Below are positions 27,163 through 36,162 of a stretch of 64,000 bases of DNA, piece by piece. The stretch's first letter is position 1, and each line of letters begins with the position of its first letter. Under the pieces are notes generated by a model. It did no database searches. It was not told the origin of the DNA and was given only the letters and a program-made list of their open reading frames with translations. The stretch is taken from assembly GCA_029560875.1 (NCBI GenBank), contig JAKQKB010000178.1, positions 45,387-109,386 of the forward strand. The letters are read 5' to 3'. This stretch comes from Bacteroidota bacterium (GTDB lineage: Bacteria > Bacteroidota > Bacteroidia > Bacteroidales > Tenuifilaceae). A program made the translations under genes and the position numbers.

Positions 27163-28500
27163 TTATGATGTGTGTTTCTCTATTAAACTTATCAACTGTT
27201 GCTCATTAAAAGGTTTAGATATGTAGTCAATAAAACCTAAGCTTAGTGCTCGCTCTTTATCCTCGGCCATGGCAAACGCTGTTTGTGCAATAATTTTAAT
27301 TGATGGTCTAAATTTAAAAATCTCTTGTGCTGCTTCAAATCCATTCATTATAGGCATTTTAATATCCATAAGCACAAGGTCAATATCGCTATTTTGACGG
27401 CAAATTTCAACAGCCTGCACACCATTTCTGGCATAGAGGGTTTGAACTTGGATATTTTTAAGTAGTTCTTTTATGAATAGATAGTTGAACTCTTCATCTT
27501 CTGCAACTAGGATGGTTTTATTAGGGTTTAACGATTCGAATGAACTGTCCGAAGGATTGATAGTAACTTTATCCTCGATAGCATTATATGGAATTGAAAG
27601 GTAGAATGTAGCACCTTTTGCAATTTCTGAACAAACCCAAATTCTGCCATTTAGAAGCTTTGCATTACCTTTGCAAATGGCTAATCCCAAGCCTGTTCCT
27701 CCATATTGTCGAGTAATTTCAACCTCTGCTTGTGTAAATCTGTCGAATATTTTTTCTTGGAGAATTGGCTCGATGCCAATACCGCTATCCTGCACATAAA
27801 ACTCAATTTCATCACCTTTAAGGGCGTAACCAACAGTTATATGGCCGTTCTTAGTAAATTTTATAGCGTTATTGGTAAGGTTATTAAGAACCTGTCGGAG
27901 TTTGGTCTTGTCGGTAATTATAATACATTTATTGTTAGGTAACTCTTTTACAACTTTAAAGGTTACATTCTGTTTTACCGATGGAGAAAAGGATTGGTAG
28001 AGCTCATCTAGCATGCTATTTAAGTTCACAGACTCTAAGTTGGCGGTTATATTTCCCGATTCAATTAGCGAAATATCTAGCACATCATTTACTATGTTCA
28101 AAAGTTGATTGGAACTGCTAATTATAATGTTAACGTAAGTTTGTTTTTGCTGTTCTGTCAAATTGTCGCGATTAAGGAGCTGAGCAAATCCAATTATACC
28201 ATTCATTGGCGTCCTAATTTCATGCGATATATTCTGCAAAAATGCTGTTTTAAGTTTATCGCTTTCCTTCGCTTTGAACTCAGCATTTCTAATCTTTATA
28301 AGGTGTTTTTTTAGGTAAACGTAAAAAATTATTGCTGTTATAGCAACGTAAAACCATCCTTTGTAAGTTTGTGCTTGTGTTAGTATATCCGTATCGTTAA
28401 TAAATGCATGGATTAATTTATCGGAAAAGAGTATCCATAAACCACCAAGTAATAGATAGATAATAACAATCTGGTACTCAAACTTAAGTTTTCGAATCAT
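27163..28500 (-). CDS. Membrane hybrid histidine kinase with receiver domain
   Basis: A 445-residue sensor with two N-terminal membrane helices (about 10-28 and 48-64) and almost no periplasmic domain, about 20 residues between helices. It has a HisKA domain with phospho-acceptor His93 in NISHEIRTPMN, a HATPase domain with N-, G1- and G2-box motifs (NNLTNNAIKFT, DSGIGI, GGTGLGL), and a C-terminal REC domain with phospho-Asp379 in LVLMDIKMP and Lys429 in SKPF. No output response regulator is adjacent, so it feeds a distant regulator. It may sense a membrane or cytosolic cue. Confidence 0.92.
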   Translation of the reverse strand: MIRKLKFEYQIVIIYLLLGGLWILFSDKLIHAFINDTDILTQAQTYKGWFYVAITAIIFYVYLKKHLIKIRNAEFKAKESDKLKTAFLQNISHEIRTPMNGIIGFAQLLNRDNLTEQQKQTYVNIIISSSNQLLNIVNDVLDISLIESGNITANLESVNLNSMLDELYQSFSPSVKQNVTFKVVKELPNNKCIIITDKTKLRQVLNNLTNNAIKFTKNGHITVGYALKGDEIEFYVQDSGIGIEPILQEKIFDRFTQAEVEITRQYGGTGLGLAICKGNAKLLNGRIWVCSEIAKGATFYLSIPYNAIEDKVTINPSDSSFESLNPNKTILVAEDEEFNYLFIKELLKNIQVQTLYARNGVQAVEICRQNSDIDLVLMDIKMPIMNGFEAAQEIFKFRPSIKIIAQTAFAMAEDKERALSLGFIDYISKPFNEQQLISLIEKHTS

Positions 28501-28713
28501 GTTATCTTTGTTTACATCATTTTCAAAGTTAACTCAATATCAAAAAAAGTAATTTTATTTAACATCGAATTTTACATTTTTTGTATTGATATTCAACAAC
28601 TCAAAGTTTAAATGGTTGTATTGTGAAGTTGAATACTGTATATTGTCTGAATAATATTTTTTAATTTAAATCTATTTAATATTATCTTAAGTAATTTTGG
28701 TTTTATAGGAGTA

Positions 28714-28721
28714 TACCTTTG
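28714..28721 (+). promoter_or_regulatory. Candidate -7 promoter box for the thioesterase gene
   Basis: TACCTTTG is a full TAnnTTTG match 20 bases ahead of the ATG at 28742. An upstream TTG at 28697 is spaced only 14 bases away. Confidence 0.45.
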
Positions 28722-28741
28722 CACAACATAAAATATTAAAC

Positions 28742-29179
28742 ATGGAAAAAAGAATGGTTGAGCCCAAATCGGTTAGCACTACAAGGCTGGTTAAAAGTGA
28801 AGATTTAAATCATCACGGGACTTTATTTGCTGGCAGAACAGCAGAATGGTTCGTTGAATCGGGATTTATTGCTGCGGCAACAATTGTTAATCCTAAAAGT
28901 ATTGTTTGCTTACAGATACACGGGCTATACTTTAGCCAGCCCGCAAAACCAGGTGAAATATTGTCGTTTGTTTCAAAAGTGGTGTATGCTGGCAAGAGTA
29001 GCTTGGTCTCTTACATCCATGTTATAAAGGAGGGGCAGTCAGAACCATTTGTTAGTGGGTTTATTACTTTTATCAATGTTAATGAGGAAACAAAACCAAC
29101 AGCTCATAACATAGAGATTGTTCCGAAAACCGATGTGGATAAAGAACTTTACGAAAAGGCTCGAAATCTTAAAAAATAG
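28742..29179 (+). CDS. Acyl-CoA thioesterase, hotdog fold (cytosolic/BACH-like)
   Basis: A 145-residue hotdog thioesterase resembling the YciA/BACH group. The NHHGTLFAG segment (about 24-32) carries the signature start of the hotdog helix, and the PAKPGEILSFVSKV strand is typical. It hydrolyses acyl-CoA, probably medium or long chain. The group acts as a hexamer of single-domain subunits. It is divergent from the histidine kinase and converges with the SulP fusion gene, whose stop lies 20 bases away. Confidence 0.88.
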   Translation: MEKRMVEPKSVSTTRLVKSEDLNHHGTLFAGRTAEWFVESGFIAAATIVNPKSIVCLQIHGLYFSQPAKPGEILSFVSKVVYAGKSSLVSYIHVIKEGQSEPFVSGFITFINVNEETKPTAHNIEIVPKTDVDKELYEKARNLKK

Positions 29180-29198
29180 AGATTTTTTATATCGATTA

Positions 29199-31619
29199 TT
29201 ATTGTTGATTCTTGGGAAGTCTGCCAATATGTAACTCTTTTTGCGCTTGCGAAAGATATGCGAATATTGGTAGATTTCTTAATGCCTCAACCTCTTTCAT
29301 CTTGTTAACATTAACAATTACAATATTCCCCATTCCTTTACCGTACTCACCCCTAAAATCGTAGAATCCAGCGAGAACCGTTAGCTGTCCAGAATTAATT
29401 AGTTCTCTATACTTTTTGTAAGCAATATTCACCTGATAATCCAAGTTTTTTTCAATTACGTGTGAATGAAGATTGTCAAAATCCTTCACCTCTTTTTGTT
29501 CTTTGATTATAGGCTGTAAAAAGTCTAACTCGTGTTTGATTCCATATATCTCAGTATCGAATCCTTGAAGATACGACTTTATTGCATCGCAGTCGGAATG
29601 GCCAAGGAACATAAGAATAGGCGTTTTTAGATGGTAGATTCCATAATCAACTGAGCCCTCAGTTGAAAGAATTTGGTTCCCAATGTTTTGTATGGAAAAT
29701 ACTTTATTGGATGTGTCGGGCATTAGTGCATTAAGAGGCACGCGCGAGTCTGAACAAGTAACAAGAGTAATATATGGCTTTTGCTCAAAGCCAAAAGTCT
29801 CAAAGTATTCCCGTGGATGAGTTTGTGTAAAATAGTTGTTGCCAAGTACAATTTGTGTTACAATTTCTGGCGACAGTAAAACTTTAGGTTTAACAGGCGC
29901 TTTTTTAATATCGGGCTCAATTTCGCCAATGGCAGTTACAACCACATCGTGAAGCGTATCGCGACGGCTAACATGACCAAGTAGGTGCTCAATTTCTTCA
30001 AGCCTCAAAATATCCCTTACACCCGAGCGTGCTTCGGCAACTTTAAATTCAACTCCTTTTGCTTTAAGGTTTGTGTATATACGTTTAATAAGCCTTGCTC
30101 CACTGGAATCGATAGTGGCCGAAGAACTTAAATCGAGGATTACTGTTTTAAGCGTTGAATCCGAACTCTGAATTTTTGCCCAAACAGTATTATAAACATA
30201 AGCCACATTGAAGTATACAATTGGTGACTCAACTCTAAAAAGTAAAATTCCAGGTATTAACTCATTGTCTGGATGTCTCCTAATATCAGAATATCGATTT
30301 GTGCCGGGAATTCTGCCAAGAAAAGCAACATTAGGAGCCGATACATTCCTTATTATTAGGATTAGAGAGAATAATGCCGCAATTAACACACCTTGCAAAA
30401 TTCCAAATATTAGTACATTTACAAGAGCTGTCATTGCTATGATAAAATCAAACTTATTGACATTCCATAGGCGTTTTATCTCCTTTATATCGACAAGCCC
30501 TTTTATTGCCACCAAAACAATTGATGCAAGTATTACGGTGGGCAGGTTTTTGAGCAAACCCGTTAGAAACAAAAGGCACAAAGCGATTCCAAATGATGCT
30601 ACAGCCAGAGATATTGGAGTTTTTGCCCCAGCCTTATCGTTAACGGCCGATTGTGAAAGACCTCCGCTTGTTGGGTAGCCCTGTCCGAGCGATACTGCAA
30701 GATTTGCAACACCTAGTGCAAGTAACTCTTGCCTAGCATCTATATCGTAGCCATTTTGCTGAGCCAGAGTTTTTGCTGCGGAAACACTCTCAATATATGC
30801 CAAAAGGAAACAGGCAAATGCCAACGGAAGTACGTTGCCAATATCAACCAGATTTAAATCAGGAACTTGCAGTTTTGGAAGTCCACTGGGTATAATGCCC
30901 ACTGTTTTGAAACCCATTGCTCCAAGCGGAGTGAACGAAATTGTTAAAACCGATATTGCTACTACTATTATTGCTATTGGTTTGCCGGGTAAGAATTTCT
31001 CGCCCGTTAGCAATAGCAAAATTGCTACAATTCCAAAAGTTAAAACGACAGCATTTGTTGTTGACAATTGCTCTATTAAAGTAACCAGGCGTGTGTAAAA
31101 ATTCTCGCCACCTCCTGCAACTCCAAATAGTTTTGGTAGCTGTGTTAGTCCAATTGTAATTGCCGCACCTGCTTTAAATCCAAGCAATACGGTTTCACTA
31201 ATAAAGTTGATAATACTACTTAGTCTTAGGATATACGCCAAAACACTCATTCCGGCAAACAGCATTGCCGATAACGAGGCTAAATCGACCCATCGCTGAA
31301 TATCACCATTGGAAAGGCTCGAAAGGGTAACCCCAATCAGCATTGATATTGCCGATGTTGGTCCAATTGCCAGTTGCTTTCCTGTTCCAAGCATTGAGTA
31401 GAAAAGCCCACCAATCAAATAGCCATATACACCGTACTGTGGAGGTAATCCTGCTAGTGTTGCGTATGCCAACGAAACAGGAATTGCGTAAGCAGCAAGC
31501 GTAAGTCCTGCAATAATATCGTTACTTAAAAAACTTAACGAATAATCCGATAACCAATTAACAGCAGGAATATATTTGCCCAGCCTCGTTTTGATTGATT
31601 TGTGATTGTCCATAAACAA
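29199..31619 (-). CDS. SulP-family anion transporter fused to a beta-carbonic anhydrase
   Basis: An 806-residue three-part protein. A SulP permease (about 30-430, 12-14 helices) carries the typical GLTLAAYAIPVSLAYATLAG and ISMLIGVTLSS regions. A STAS domain (about 465-560) has the conserved DLSSSATIDSSG turn. A beta-carbonic anhydrase (about 580-795) shows the zinc ligands in CSDSR (Cys near 622) and the HSDC pair (near 671-674). Permease and anhydrase in one chain imply coupled bicarbonate uptake and CO2/bicarbonate interconversion. All catalytic elements are present, so both halves are likely active. It lies alone between two oppositely or independently transcribed genes. Confidence 0.9.
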   Translation of the reverse strand: MFMDNHKSIKTRLGKYIPAVNWLSDYSLSFLSNDIIAGLTLAAYAIPVSLAYATLAGLPPQYGVYGYLIGGLFYSMLGTGKQLAIGPTSAISMLIGVTLSSLSNGDIQRWVDLASLSAMLFAGMSVLAYILRLSSIINFISETVLLGFKAGAAITIGLTQLPKLFGVAGGGENFYTRLVTLIEQLSTTNAVVLTFGIVAILLLLTGEKFLPGKPIAIIVVAISVLTISFTPLGAMGFKTVGIIPSGLPKLQVPDLNLVDIGNVLPLAFACFLLAYIESVSAAKTLAQQNGYDIDARQELLALGVANLAVSLGQGYPTSGGLSQSAVNDKAGAKTPISLAVASFGIALCLLFLTGLLKNLPTVILASIVLVAIKGLVDIKEIKRLWNVNKFDFIIAMTALVNVLIFGILQGVLIAALFSLILIIRNVSAPNVAFLGRIPGTNRYSDIRRHPDNELIPGILLFRVESPIVYFNVAYVYNTVWAKIQSSDSTLKTVILDLSSSATIDSSGARLIKRIYTNLKAKGVEFKVAEARSGVRDILRLEEIEHLLGHVSRRDTLHDVVVTAIGEIEPDIKKAPVKPKVLLSPEIVTQIVLGNNYFTQTHPREYFETFGFEQKPYITLVTCSDSRVPLNALMPDTSNKVFSIQNIGNQILSTEGSVDYGIYHLKTPILMFLGHSDCDAIKSYLQGFDTEIYGIKHELDFLQPIIKEQKEVKDFDNLHSHVIEKNLDYQVNIAYKKYRELINSGQLTVLAGFYDFRGEYGKGMGNIVIVNVNKMKEVEALRNLPIFAYLSQAQKELHIGRLPKNQQ

Positions 31620-31716
31620 TGGTTTATTGGATATAGTGTGGTTAAGGCTAAGGTAATAAAATTCACACCATTATGCAATAGCGCAAAATGGTTGCATTAA
31701 ATATTTTAAAATCTTA

Positions 31717-32769
31717 TTAAGTCTTAATTGCCCAACGTAACTTGGCAGAACGTGCACGAGAGTTGGAATTGCATTCCTGCGCCGATGGACGTATTGGGTC
31801 GGGTGCAATTGCACTGTAAATTCCTTCACGGAAAAATTGCTGAAACGATTTTTTCACCCTACGGTCTTCGCCAGAATGAAACGATAGTATTGCAACCCTT
31901 CCTCCCGATGCAAGGGCATCTGGTAGTTTTTCCAAGAATTTATCCAAAACTTCAAACTCATCGTTAACCTCAATGCGGAGCGCCTGAAAAACTCGCTGGC
32001 ACGATTTTTTAGTTTCATCCTTACGTTGTTGCTTTGGAATAAATAGCAAAGCCTCCTCGATAAGTTCCTTGAGTTGAGTGGTGGTTTCTATTTTTATACC
32101 ACCCATTACTCTATTTATTACTGTTTCAGCAATAGGTTCAGCGTAGGGTTCGTCGGAGTTTAGGATTAGGATTGCCTCAAGCGTTTTTTTCGATACTGTG
32201 CTTAAGAGTTCCGATGCAGGGATTCCGTTTTTAGGGTTAAGCCTTAGGTCTAGAGGACCTTCAACCTTAAAGGAAAATCCCCTATCGGGGTTGTCGATTT
32301 GCATTGATGATACTCCGAGGTCGGCCAATACAAAATTCAACGGTCCCGATTCTGCTACAATAGCATCAATTTCGGAGAAGTTCATTTTTCTGATAAAAAG
32401 GGTGTCTTCTCCGTAGCCTAACGATCTTAGTCGTTGCTCTGTTTTTGGGAGTTCAAAAGGGTCAACGTCTGTGGCAAATAATCGACCACCTGGTTGAAGT
32501 CGTTTTAGTATTTCGAGACTATGACCACCATAACCCAAAGTAGCATCCATTCCTGTTTGTCCAGGCATTACGTTGAGGAACTCCATAATCTCATCAACGC
32601 AGATGGAACGATGCATACCCGCAGGAGTTTTGCCCTGCTCCTTGATTTTGGCAATATCGGCGGCGTACTGTTCAGGATTCAGCTCCTTATACTTTTCGTG
32701 GTAAGTTTTTGGGTGTGTACCTTTATATCGTATCCTACGAACGTGCTTGGGTTGTTCCTGATTTTCCAT
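31717..32769 (-). CDS. rsmH: RsmH-type 16S rRNA (cytosine-N4) methyltransferase, long variant
   Basis: A 350-residue class I methyltransferase of the RsmH/MraW family, which normally methylates C1402 of 16S rRNA. The SAM motif DATLGYGGHS (about 88-97), the DLGVSSMQID and PDRGFSF boxes, SCQRVFQALRIEVNDE and LSFHSGEDRRVK are all hallmark. It carries a 60-residue N-terminal extension with basic and Pro/Tyr residues that standard RsmH (about 300) lacks, and lies outside a cell-division (dcw) cluster. It may therefore be a second, specialised paralog. I start at 32769 because the promoter at 32798-32828 lies between it and the upstream in-frame ATG at 32835. Confidence 0.85.
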   Translation of the reverse strand: MENQEQPKHVRRIRYKGTHPKTYHEKYKELNPEQYAADIAKIKEQGKTPAGMHRSICVDEIMEFLNVMPGQTGMDATLGYGGHSLEILKRLQPGGRLFATDVDPFELPKTEQRLRSLGYGEDTLFIRKMNFSEIDAIVAESGPLNFVLADLGVSSMQIDNPDRGFSFKVEGPLDLRLNPKNGIPASELLSTVSKKTLEAILILNSDEPYAEPIAETVINRVMGGIKIETTTQLKELIEEALLFIPKQQRKDETKKSCQRVFQALRIEVNDEFEVLDKFLEKLPDALASGGRVAILSFHSGEDRRVKKSFQQFFREGIYSAIAPDPIRPSAQECNSNSRARSAKLRWAIKT

Positions 32770-32797
32770 TGATATTATGAGTTTTCTTAATGGTTTG

Positions 32798-32828
32798 CAA
32801 ATGTAAATAAATATGAGGTTTGCAACAA
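32798..32828 (-). promoter_or_regulatory. Bacteroidota-type promoter for the RsmH-type gene
   Basis: On the gene strand: TTTG, 20 bases (counted from the last G), TACATTTG. Both boxes match well. It rules out the far upstream start codon at 32835. Confidence 0.6.
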
Positions 32829-32865
32829 ATACCAATGCATGTTAGAAGAATAAGGCCGATTGGGT

Positions 32866-33345
32866 TTACGCTTGACAGTTTAAGTCGTCAATCTCTTTAA
32901 GGTGAAGTTTTAAATGGTCCAAGTAACTTAACACCATTTCTTTTAATGTGATACTTTTATTGGGTGCGGATATCCAAGCGTTATCTAATTTATCTGGATT
33001 GATATTATTTACTACGTGGACAAAGTGTTTGTTGAAATATTTCCAGAGTTGCACTAAATCCTCCCAGTTTTCGTCCTGATAATTCTGTATTGCAATCCAT
33101 CGGTCGTTATTGCCATTGGTTGCGTAGTTTGGAAACTCCAATGGGTTTTCTCTATACTGTAAATGAACAACTCTGTGATTGTTGTTAGATGCAGAATCGA
33201 CCAGATGACCTAGAATCTGCTTTATTGTTCGGCCTTGGCTGTTCTGTTTTTGAGTTATTACATCGGTTGGGAACGATAATAGCTTTGGCTCCCACTCATT
33301 AACTAATTGTAAAATCTCGTTATTATTTTTAATAAAGAATTCCAT
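32866..33345 (-). CDS. DinB-superfamily protein
   Basis: A 159-residue four-helix-bundle protein of the DinB/YfiT superfamily. The three probable metal-binding His positions are in HLVDSAS (about 47), the HRVVHLQ helix (about 57-61) and the C-terminal DHLKLHLKE (about 143-147). Such proteins are often thiol transferases (bacillithiol S-transferase) or of unknown role. It lies close to the TrpF-like gene (15 bases downstream of it), so probably co-transcribed. Confidence 0.8.
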   Translation of the reverse strand: MEFFIKNNNEILQLVNEWEPKLLSFPTDVITQKQNSQGRTIKQILGHLVDSASNNNHRVVHLQYRENPLEFPNYATNGNNDRWIAIQNYQDENWEDLVQLWKYFNKHFVHVVNNINPDKLDNAWISAPNKSITLKEMVLSYLDHLKLHLKEIDDLNCQA

Positions 33346-33360
33346 ATAACTTCTATTGGT

Positions 33361-34011
33361 TTATTGCATTACATTCTGGAAAAACTTTTCCAATTTAATA
33401 GAATCTAATTTTCCATTTGTCCTAACTCCGCTACATAAATCGAGTCCGAAAGGCTGAACTTGCTCTATGGCCATTCTTACATTATCGGCATTTAGACCAC
33501 CTGCGAGATAAACTGGCACTTTAGATTGCTCAACAATTTTACGGCTTAACGACCAATTGTGAACACGACCTGTTCCCCCCAGTTCTTTAACAGCAAGATT
33601 TGGATTCCCACTATCCAAAAGGAGGGCATCAACAAAGTGCGATATTCGAACAGCCTCCTCTACTGATTCTTCATCTATTACGTGAATTACCTGTACAATT
33701 TTTATTGCAGGAAGGGAATTTTTTAATTCCAAGTATGAACCATCCTTCAATTCATCAACTATTTGAATGGTGTTAGTAAGGGTGCGTTTGTGGTGGTTGA
33801 TAATTTTTTTAACAGAGGTTTCGCTTGTTAGCATAAAGGTAGAAACCCCTGGCGGAACTTTCTTGGCAATTTCGTGAATGAGTTCATCGGTAATAACTCC
33901 AGGACCACTGGGCATATTCCCAACCAACCCTAGTGCCGATGCTCCAAATCTTATTGCGGTTTGAGCCTCATCAACCGAACTTATGCAGCAGATTTTAACT
34001 CGCGGTATCAT
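33361..34011 (-). CDS. Phosphoribosylanthranilate isomerase-family protein (orphan TrpF-like)
   Basis: A 216-residue TIM-barrel protein of the TrpF family. It starts RVKICCISS where canonical TrpF has KICG. The catalytic Cys equivalent is present and a general-acid Asp is found in the DALLLDSG strand (about 130-136), followed by the GGTGRVHNW loop and the LAGGLNADNV phosphate-binding segment. No other trp genes are nearby, and the barrel has an unusual MPSGPGVITDE insertion near residue 33-43. It may act in another amino-sugar isomerisation, or be the dispersed TrpF of this genome. Confidence 0.75.
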   Translation of the reverse strand: MIPRVKICCISSVDEAQTAIRFGASALGLVGNMPSGPGVITDELIHEIAKKVPPGVSTFMLTSETSVKKIINHHKRTLTNTIQIVDELKDGSYLELKNSLPAIKIVQVIHVIDEESVEEAVRISHFVDALLLDSGNPNLAVKELGGTGRVHNWSLSRKIVEQSKVPVYLAGGLNADNVRMAIEQVQPFGLDLCSGVRTNGKLDSIKLEKFFQNVMQ

Positions 34012-34015
34012 AAAA

Positions 34016-34498
34016 CTATTTCAACATATCTTTTATACGCTTCATTTCTCCGAGCATTTCAGGATGAGCAAAAATTTCATCGTCGCTAATATCCTCGTTT
34101 TTCTCAGCAAGTTGAAAATCAATATTATCTATCATTAATGAGCAAATATCAACTATATGCTGATTGCTATTATCCTTTCGGTACTGTAAGAACTCAATAA
34201 CAACTTCAACAGCATTGGAAGCGTAGGACTCTTCCCAGGTCATCGTTTCCGTGGATTCAGGCATTAAATCGACAACCCTGCTTAGATAATCATCTAATTT
34301 GGCCGTTTCAACATTACTCAGTTTACAATAATCGATGGCTTCATTTAATAACAACACATCAACTTTATCGGTTGAATAGTTTTGATAGTGTGGAAAAAGC
34401 TTGTTGCAAATATCAATGGCAACATTCTTTTTTTTCTCAGCACTTGCAGCATTTACAAGTTCAACAAGTTCGTCAATAAAGTTTAAGTATACTTGCAT
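34016..34498 (-). CDS. Conserved-looking hypothetical protein, acidic
   Basis: A 160-residue mostly helical acidic protein without signal or membrane segments. I start at the ATG at 34498 (Met-Gln-Val-Tyr); the longer frame to 34576 begins with an unlikely, hydrophobic and Phe-rich stretch over the terminator region. Glu/Asp clusters dominate, and the C-terminus (AHPEMLGEMKRIKDML) is amphipathic. The stop lies 4 bases before the TrpF-like start, so the three genes 34498-32866 probably form an operon. No family is recognised. Confidence 0.6.
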   Translation of the reverse strand: MQVYLNFIDELVELVNAASAEKKKNVAIDICNKLFPHYQNYSTDKVDVLLLNEAIDYCKLSNVETAKLDDYLSRVVDLMPESTETMTWEESYASNAVEVVIEFLQYRKDNSNQHIVDICSLMIDNIDFQLAEKNEDISDDEIFAHPEMLGEMKRIKDMLK

Positions 34499-34574
34499 TT
34501 TTACAATTGATTTTTTTATAAAAGTAGTGCATATGTTTGGATGAAAAAAGAATGAGGGAATTTTAATCGACAGC

Positions 34575-34605
34575 AAAAAAACTCCAGAATAATTCCTGGA
34601 GTTTT
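34575..34605 (-). terminator. Intrinsic terminator of the sigma-factor operon
   Basis: A perfect 10-bp stem (34578-34587 with 34596-34605), 8-base loop, and a T-run on the minus strand. It ends the transcript of the genes 36663 to 34637. Confidence 0.85.
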
Positions 34606-34636
34606 CCTATTCTATTTTAGTAGCGGATTTAGTGCT

Positions 34637-35164
34637 TTACTTTTTCTCCGTTGATTTTGTTTCGAGTTTATCAACCCCTTCTAGTTCTTTTATATTCATT
34701 GTTTTTGAGAGTTTACTTATAGATTCTAGGTTGATATTTCCTGTAATACTTATCAGGAAATTATCCTTTCCTCCACCAATCATCAAGAACTCGCGGAATT
34801 TCCCGTTCTCTTTACGGATCATCATTCTGGTGTCTTGGCCTTTCTCTTTGATTACCATTAACTCCTCGTACTTGTCGAAGGGTAGGGTTGGTGCAAGTTC
34901 CTTGTATAGATTTAACTTGATGTTCAGTAACGAATCTTCAACCGACAGTATTTTGATAGATTCGAGCCCCGATATGATTTTTACAAAATCATCCTGCTCT
35001 GCTGCTTCGGAATTGGCAAAAAGGTTGAACATATACTTGGAGATATATACTGTTGTAAATCCTTCCTTCTCAGCATACTTGTCGAATACAGCATCGGTAG
35101 GCGATTTTTGAGCATACGCCCCAAACGCTATCAGGCTTAGCAGTAATATCTTAATTGTTTTCAT
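34637..35164 (-). CDS. DUF4252 family secreted protein (second copy)
   Basis: A 175-residue protein with signal peptide (1-19, ending Tyr-Ala-Gln) and a DUF4252 domain, recognised by the VFDKYAEKEGFTTVYISKYMF start, the pattern IKILSVEDSLLN and the later FLMIGGGKDNFLISITGN stretch. Function unknown. It is the last gene of the ECF-sigma operon and overlaps the upstream anti-sigma-like gene by 14 bases, which couples their translation. Paralog of the protein at 36163. Confidence 0.88.
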   Translation of the reverse strand: MKTIKILLLSLIAFGAYAQKSPTDAVFDKYAEKEGFTTVYISKYMFNLFANSEAAEQDDFVKIISGLESIKILSVEDSLLNIKLNLYKELAPTLPFDKYEELMVIKEKGQDTRMMIRKENGKFREFLMIGGGKDNFLISITGNINLESISKLSKTMNIKELEGVDKLETKSTEKK

Positions 35165-35678
35165 CTTTAATAGTGTTAAGTGATTTATCTATTTTCGACA
35201 GTTCATTACAGCGCTTAAGCGAGTTATCAATTTCGGATAAATGTTTCAAACTGGCTGTTTTACTATTCATTTTATTGGATATGAAAAGTAATACTTTTTT
35301 AGTTTCCTCGTATGCTTCCTGTGGGTCTTGGAACGAATCGGCCAAAACAACTGGGTTATCCTTTTTTTCGTAGTAAAGAATTCCCAACGCAACAATTAGC
35401 ACAGCAGCAACACTACCAGCCCATTTAAGAATGGTTGAGAATTTGAGTTTTGTTTCACGTTCCCATTCATTCTCTATCAAATTATCGAGTTGCTCGTTCA
35501 AATCAACAGGAATTTGGGTTTTGCTAGCAAGGAAGAAATCTACCAGATATTTATCTGCTAAATCTATGTCCGATGGACTATTCTTGCTGAAATATTCCTT
35601 CAATAAACTCTCCTCCTCCAGGGTTGTTTCGCCCTGATAGTATTTTTCCAGCAGCGTTTTAATCCTTTGCGACTCCAT
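35151..35678 (-). CDS. Single-pass membrane protein, putative anti-sigma factor
   Basis: A 175-residue protein with a cytosolic N-terminal part (about 1-84, beginning with the pattern LLEKYYQGETTLEEESLLKEYF seen in Bacteroidota anti-sigma-like proteins), one membrane helix (about 85-103) and an extracytosolic helical C-terminus. It directly follows and overlaps the ECF sigma gene by 20 bases, the classic arrangement for a cognate anti-sigma factor. Binding is inferred from position; the sequence has no zinc motif (HxxxCxxC), so it is not a ZAS-type anti-sigma. Confidence 0.75.
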   Translation of the reverse strand: MESQRIKTLLEKYYQGETTLEEESLLKEYFSKNSPSDIDLADKYLVDFFLASKTQIPVDLNEQLDNLIENEWERETKLKFSTILKWAGSVAAVLIVALGILYYEKKDNPVVLADSFQDPQEAYEETKKVLLFISNKMNSKTASLKHLSEIDNSLKRCNELSKIDKSLNTIKDENN

Positions 35679-36162
35679 AGCTGTATATTTTAGTTAACTC
35701 ATCCTTTATTTTCTTCCTTGCAATTGAGAGGCTGGCTCTAACGTTGTTTACTGAGAGATTTAGCGTATCAGCAATTTCCTCGAACTCGAACTCCTCAATA
35801 TCTCTCAACTCAATAATTAGCCTTTGCTGTTGTGGCAAATCCTGAATCAATTGGTGTATCAATACCTTACTCTCCATAAAATCGTAATTCGATTCTACTG
35901 TGGGGCTTGGCATCTCTTTCGATGATTCATTAATGCGCCTTACTTTCCTCAACTTATCTATACAAATGTTGCGCACAATAGTAAACGCAAAGGCCTGTAT
36001 ACTGTCAAGTTGTTTGAGCCTACCTCTGTTTTCCCATAATTTTAAGAACGATTCTTGAACACAATCCTTTGATAATTCAGTATCATTAAGAAGCCTAAAC
36101 GATAAACGATACATCTTCTCGCTCAGCGGTAATATCTCCTTTTTGAATTCCTCCTTATCCAT
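35659..36162 (-). CDS. ECF-type RNA polymerase sigma factor
   Basis: A 167-residue sigma-70 family ECF factor with region 2 (about 12-80, the SKDCVQESFLKLWEN helix and the FTIVRNICID stretch) and region 4 (about 105-160, a helix-turn-helix with EFEFEEIADTLNLSVNNVRASLSIARKK). Only these two regions are present, as expected of ECF. The gene directly abuts the upstream DUF4252 gene, whose stop ends one base before the ATG. Likely controls its own operon and others. Confidence 0.93.
   Translation of the reverse strand: MDKEEFKKEILPLSEKMYRLSFRLLNDTELSKDCVQESFLKLWENRGRLKQLDSIQAFAFTIVRNICIDKLRKVRRINESSKEMPSPTVESNYDFMESKVLIHQLIQDLPQQQRLIIELRDIEEFEFEEIADTLNLSVNNVRASLSIARKKIKDELTKIYSYGVAKD

Noticed and set aside
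32770..32835. N-terminal extension of the RsmH-type gene to 32835
   Set aside because: The promoter at 32798-32828 lies inside this stretch, so it cannot be translated from that promoter.
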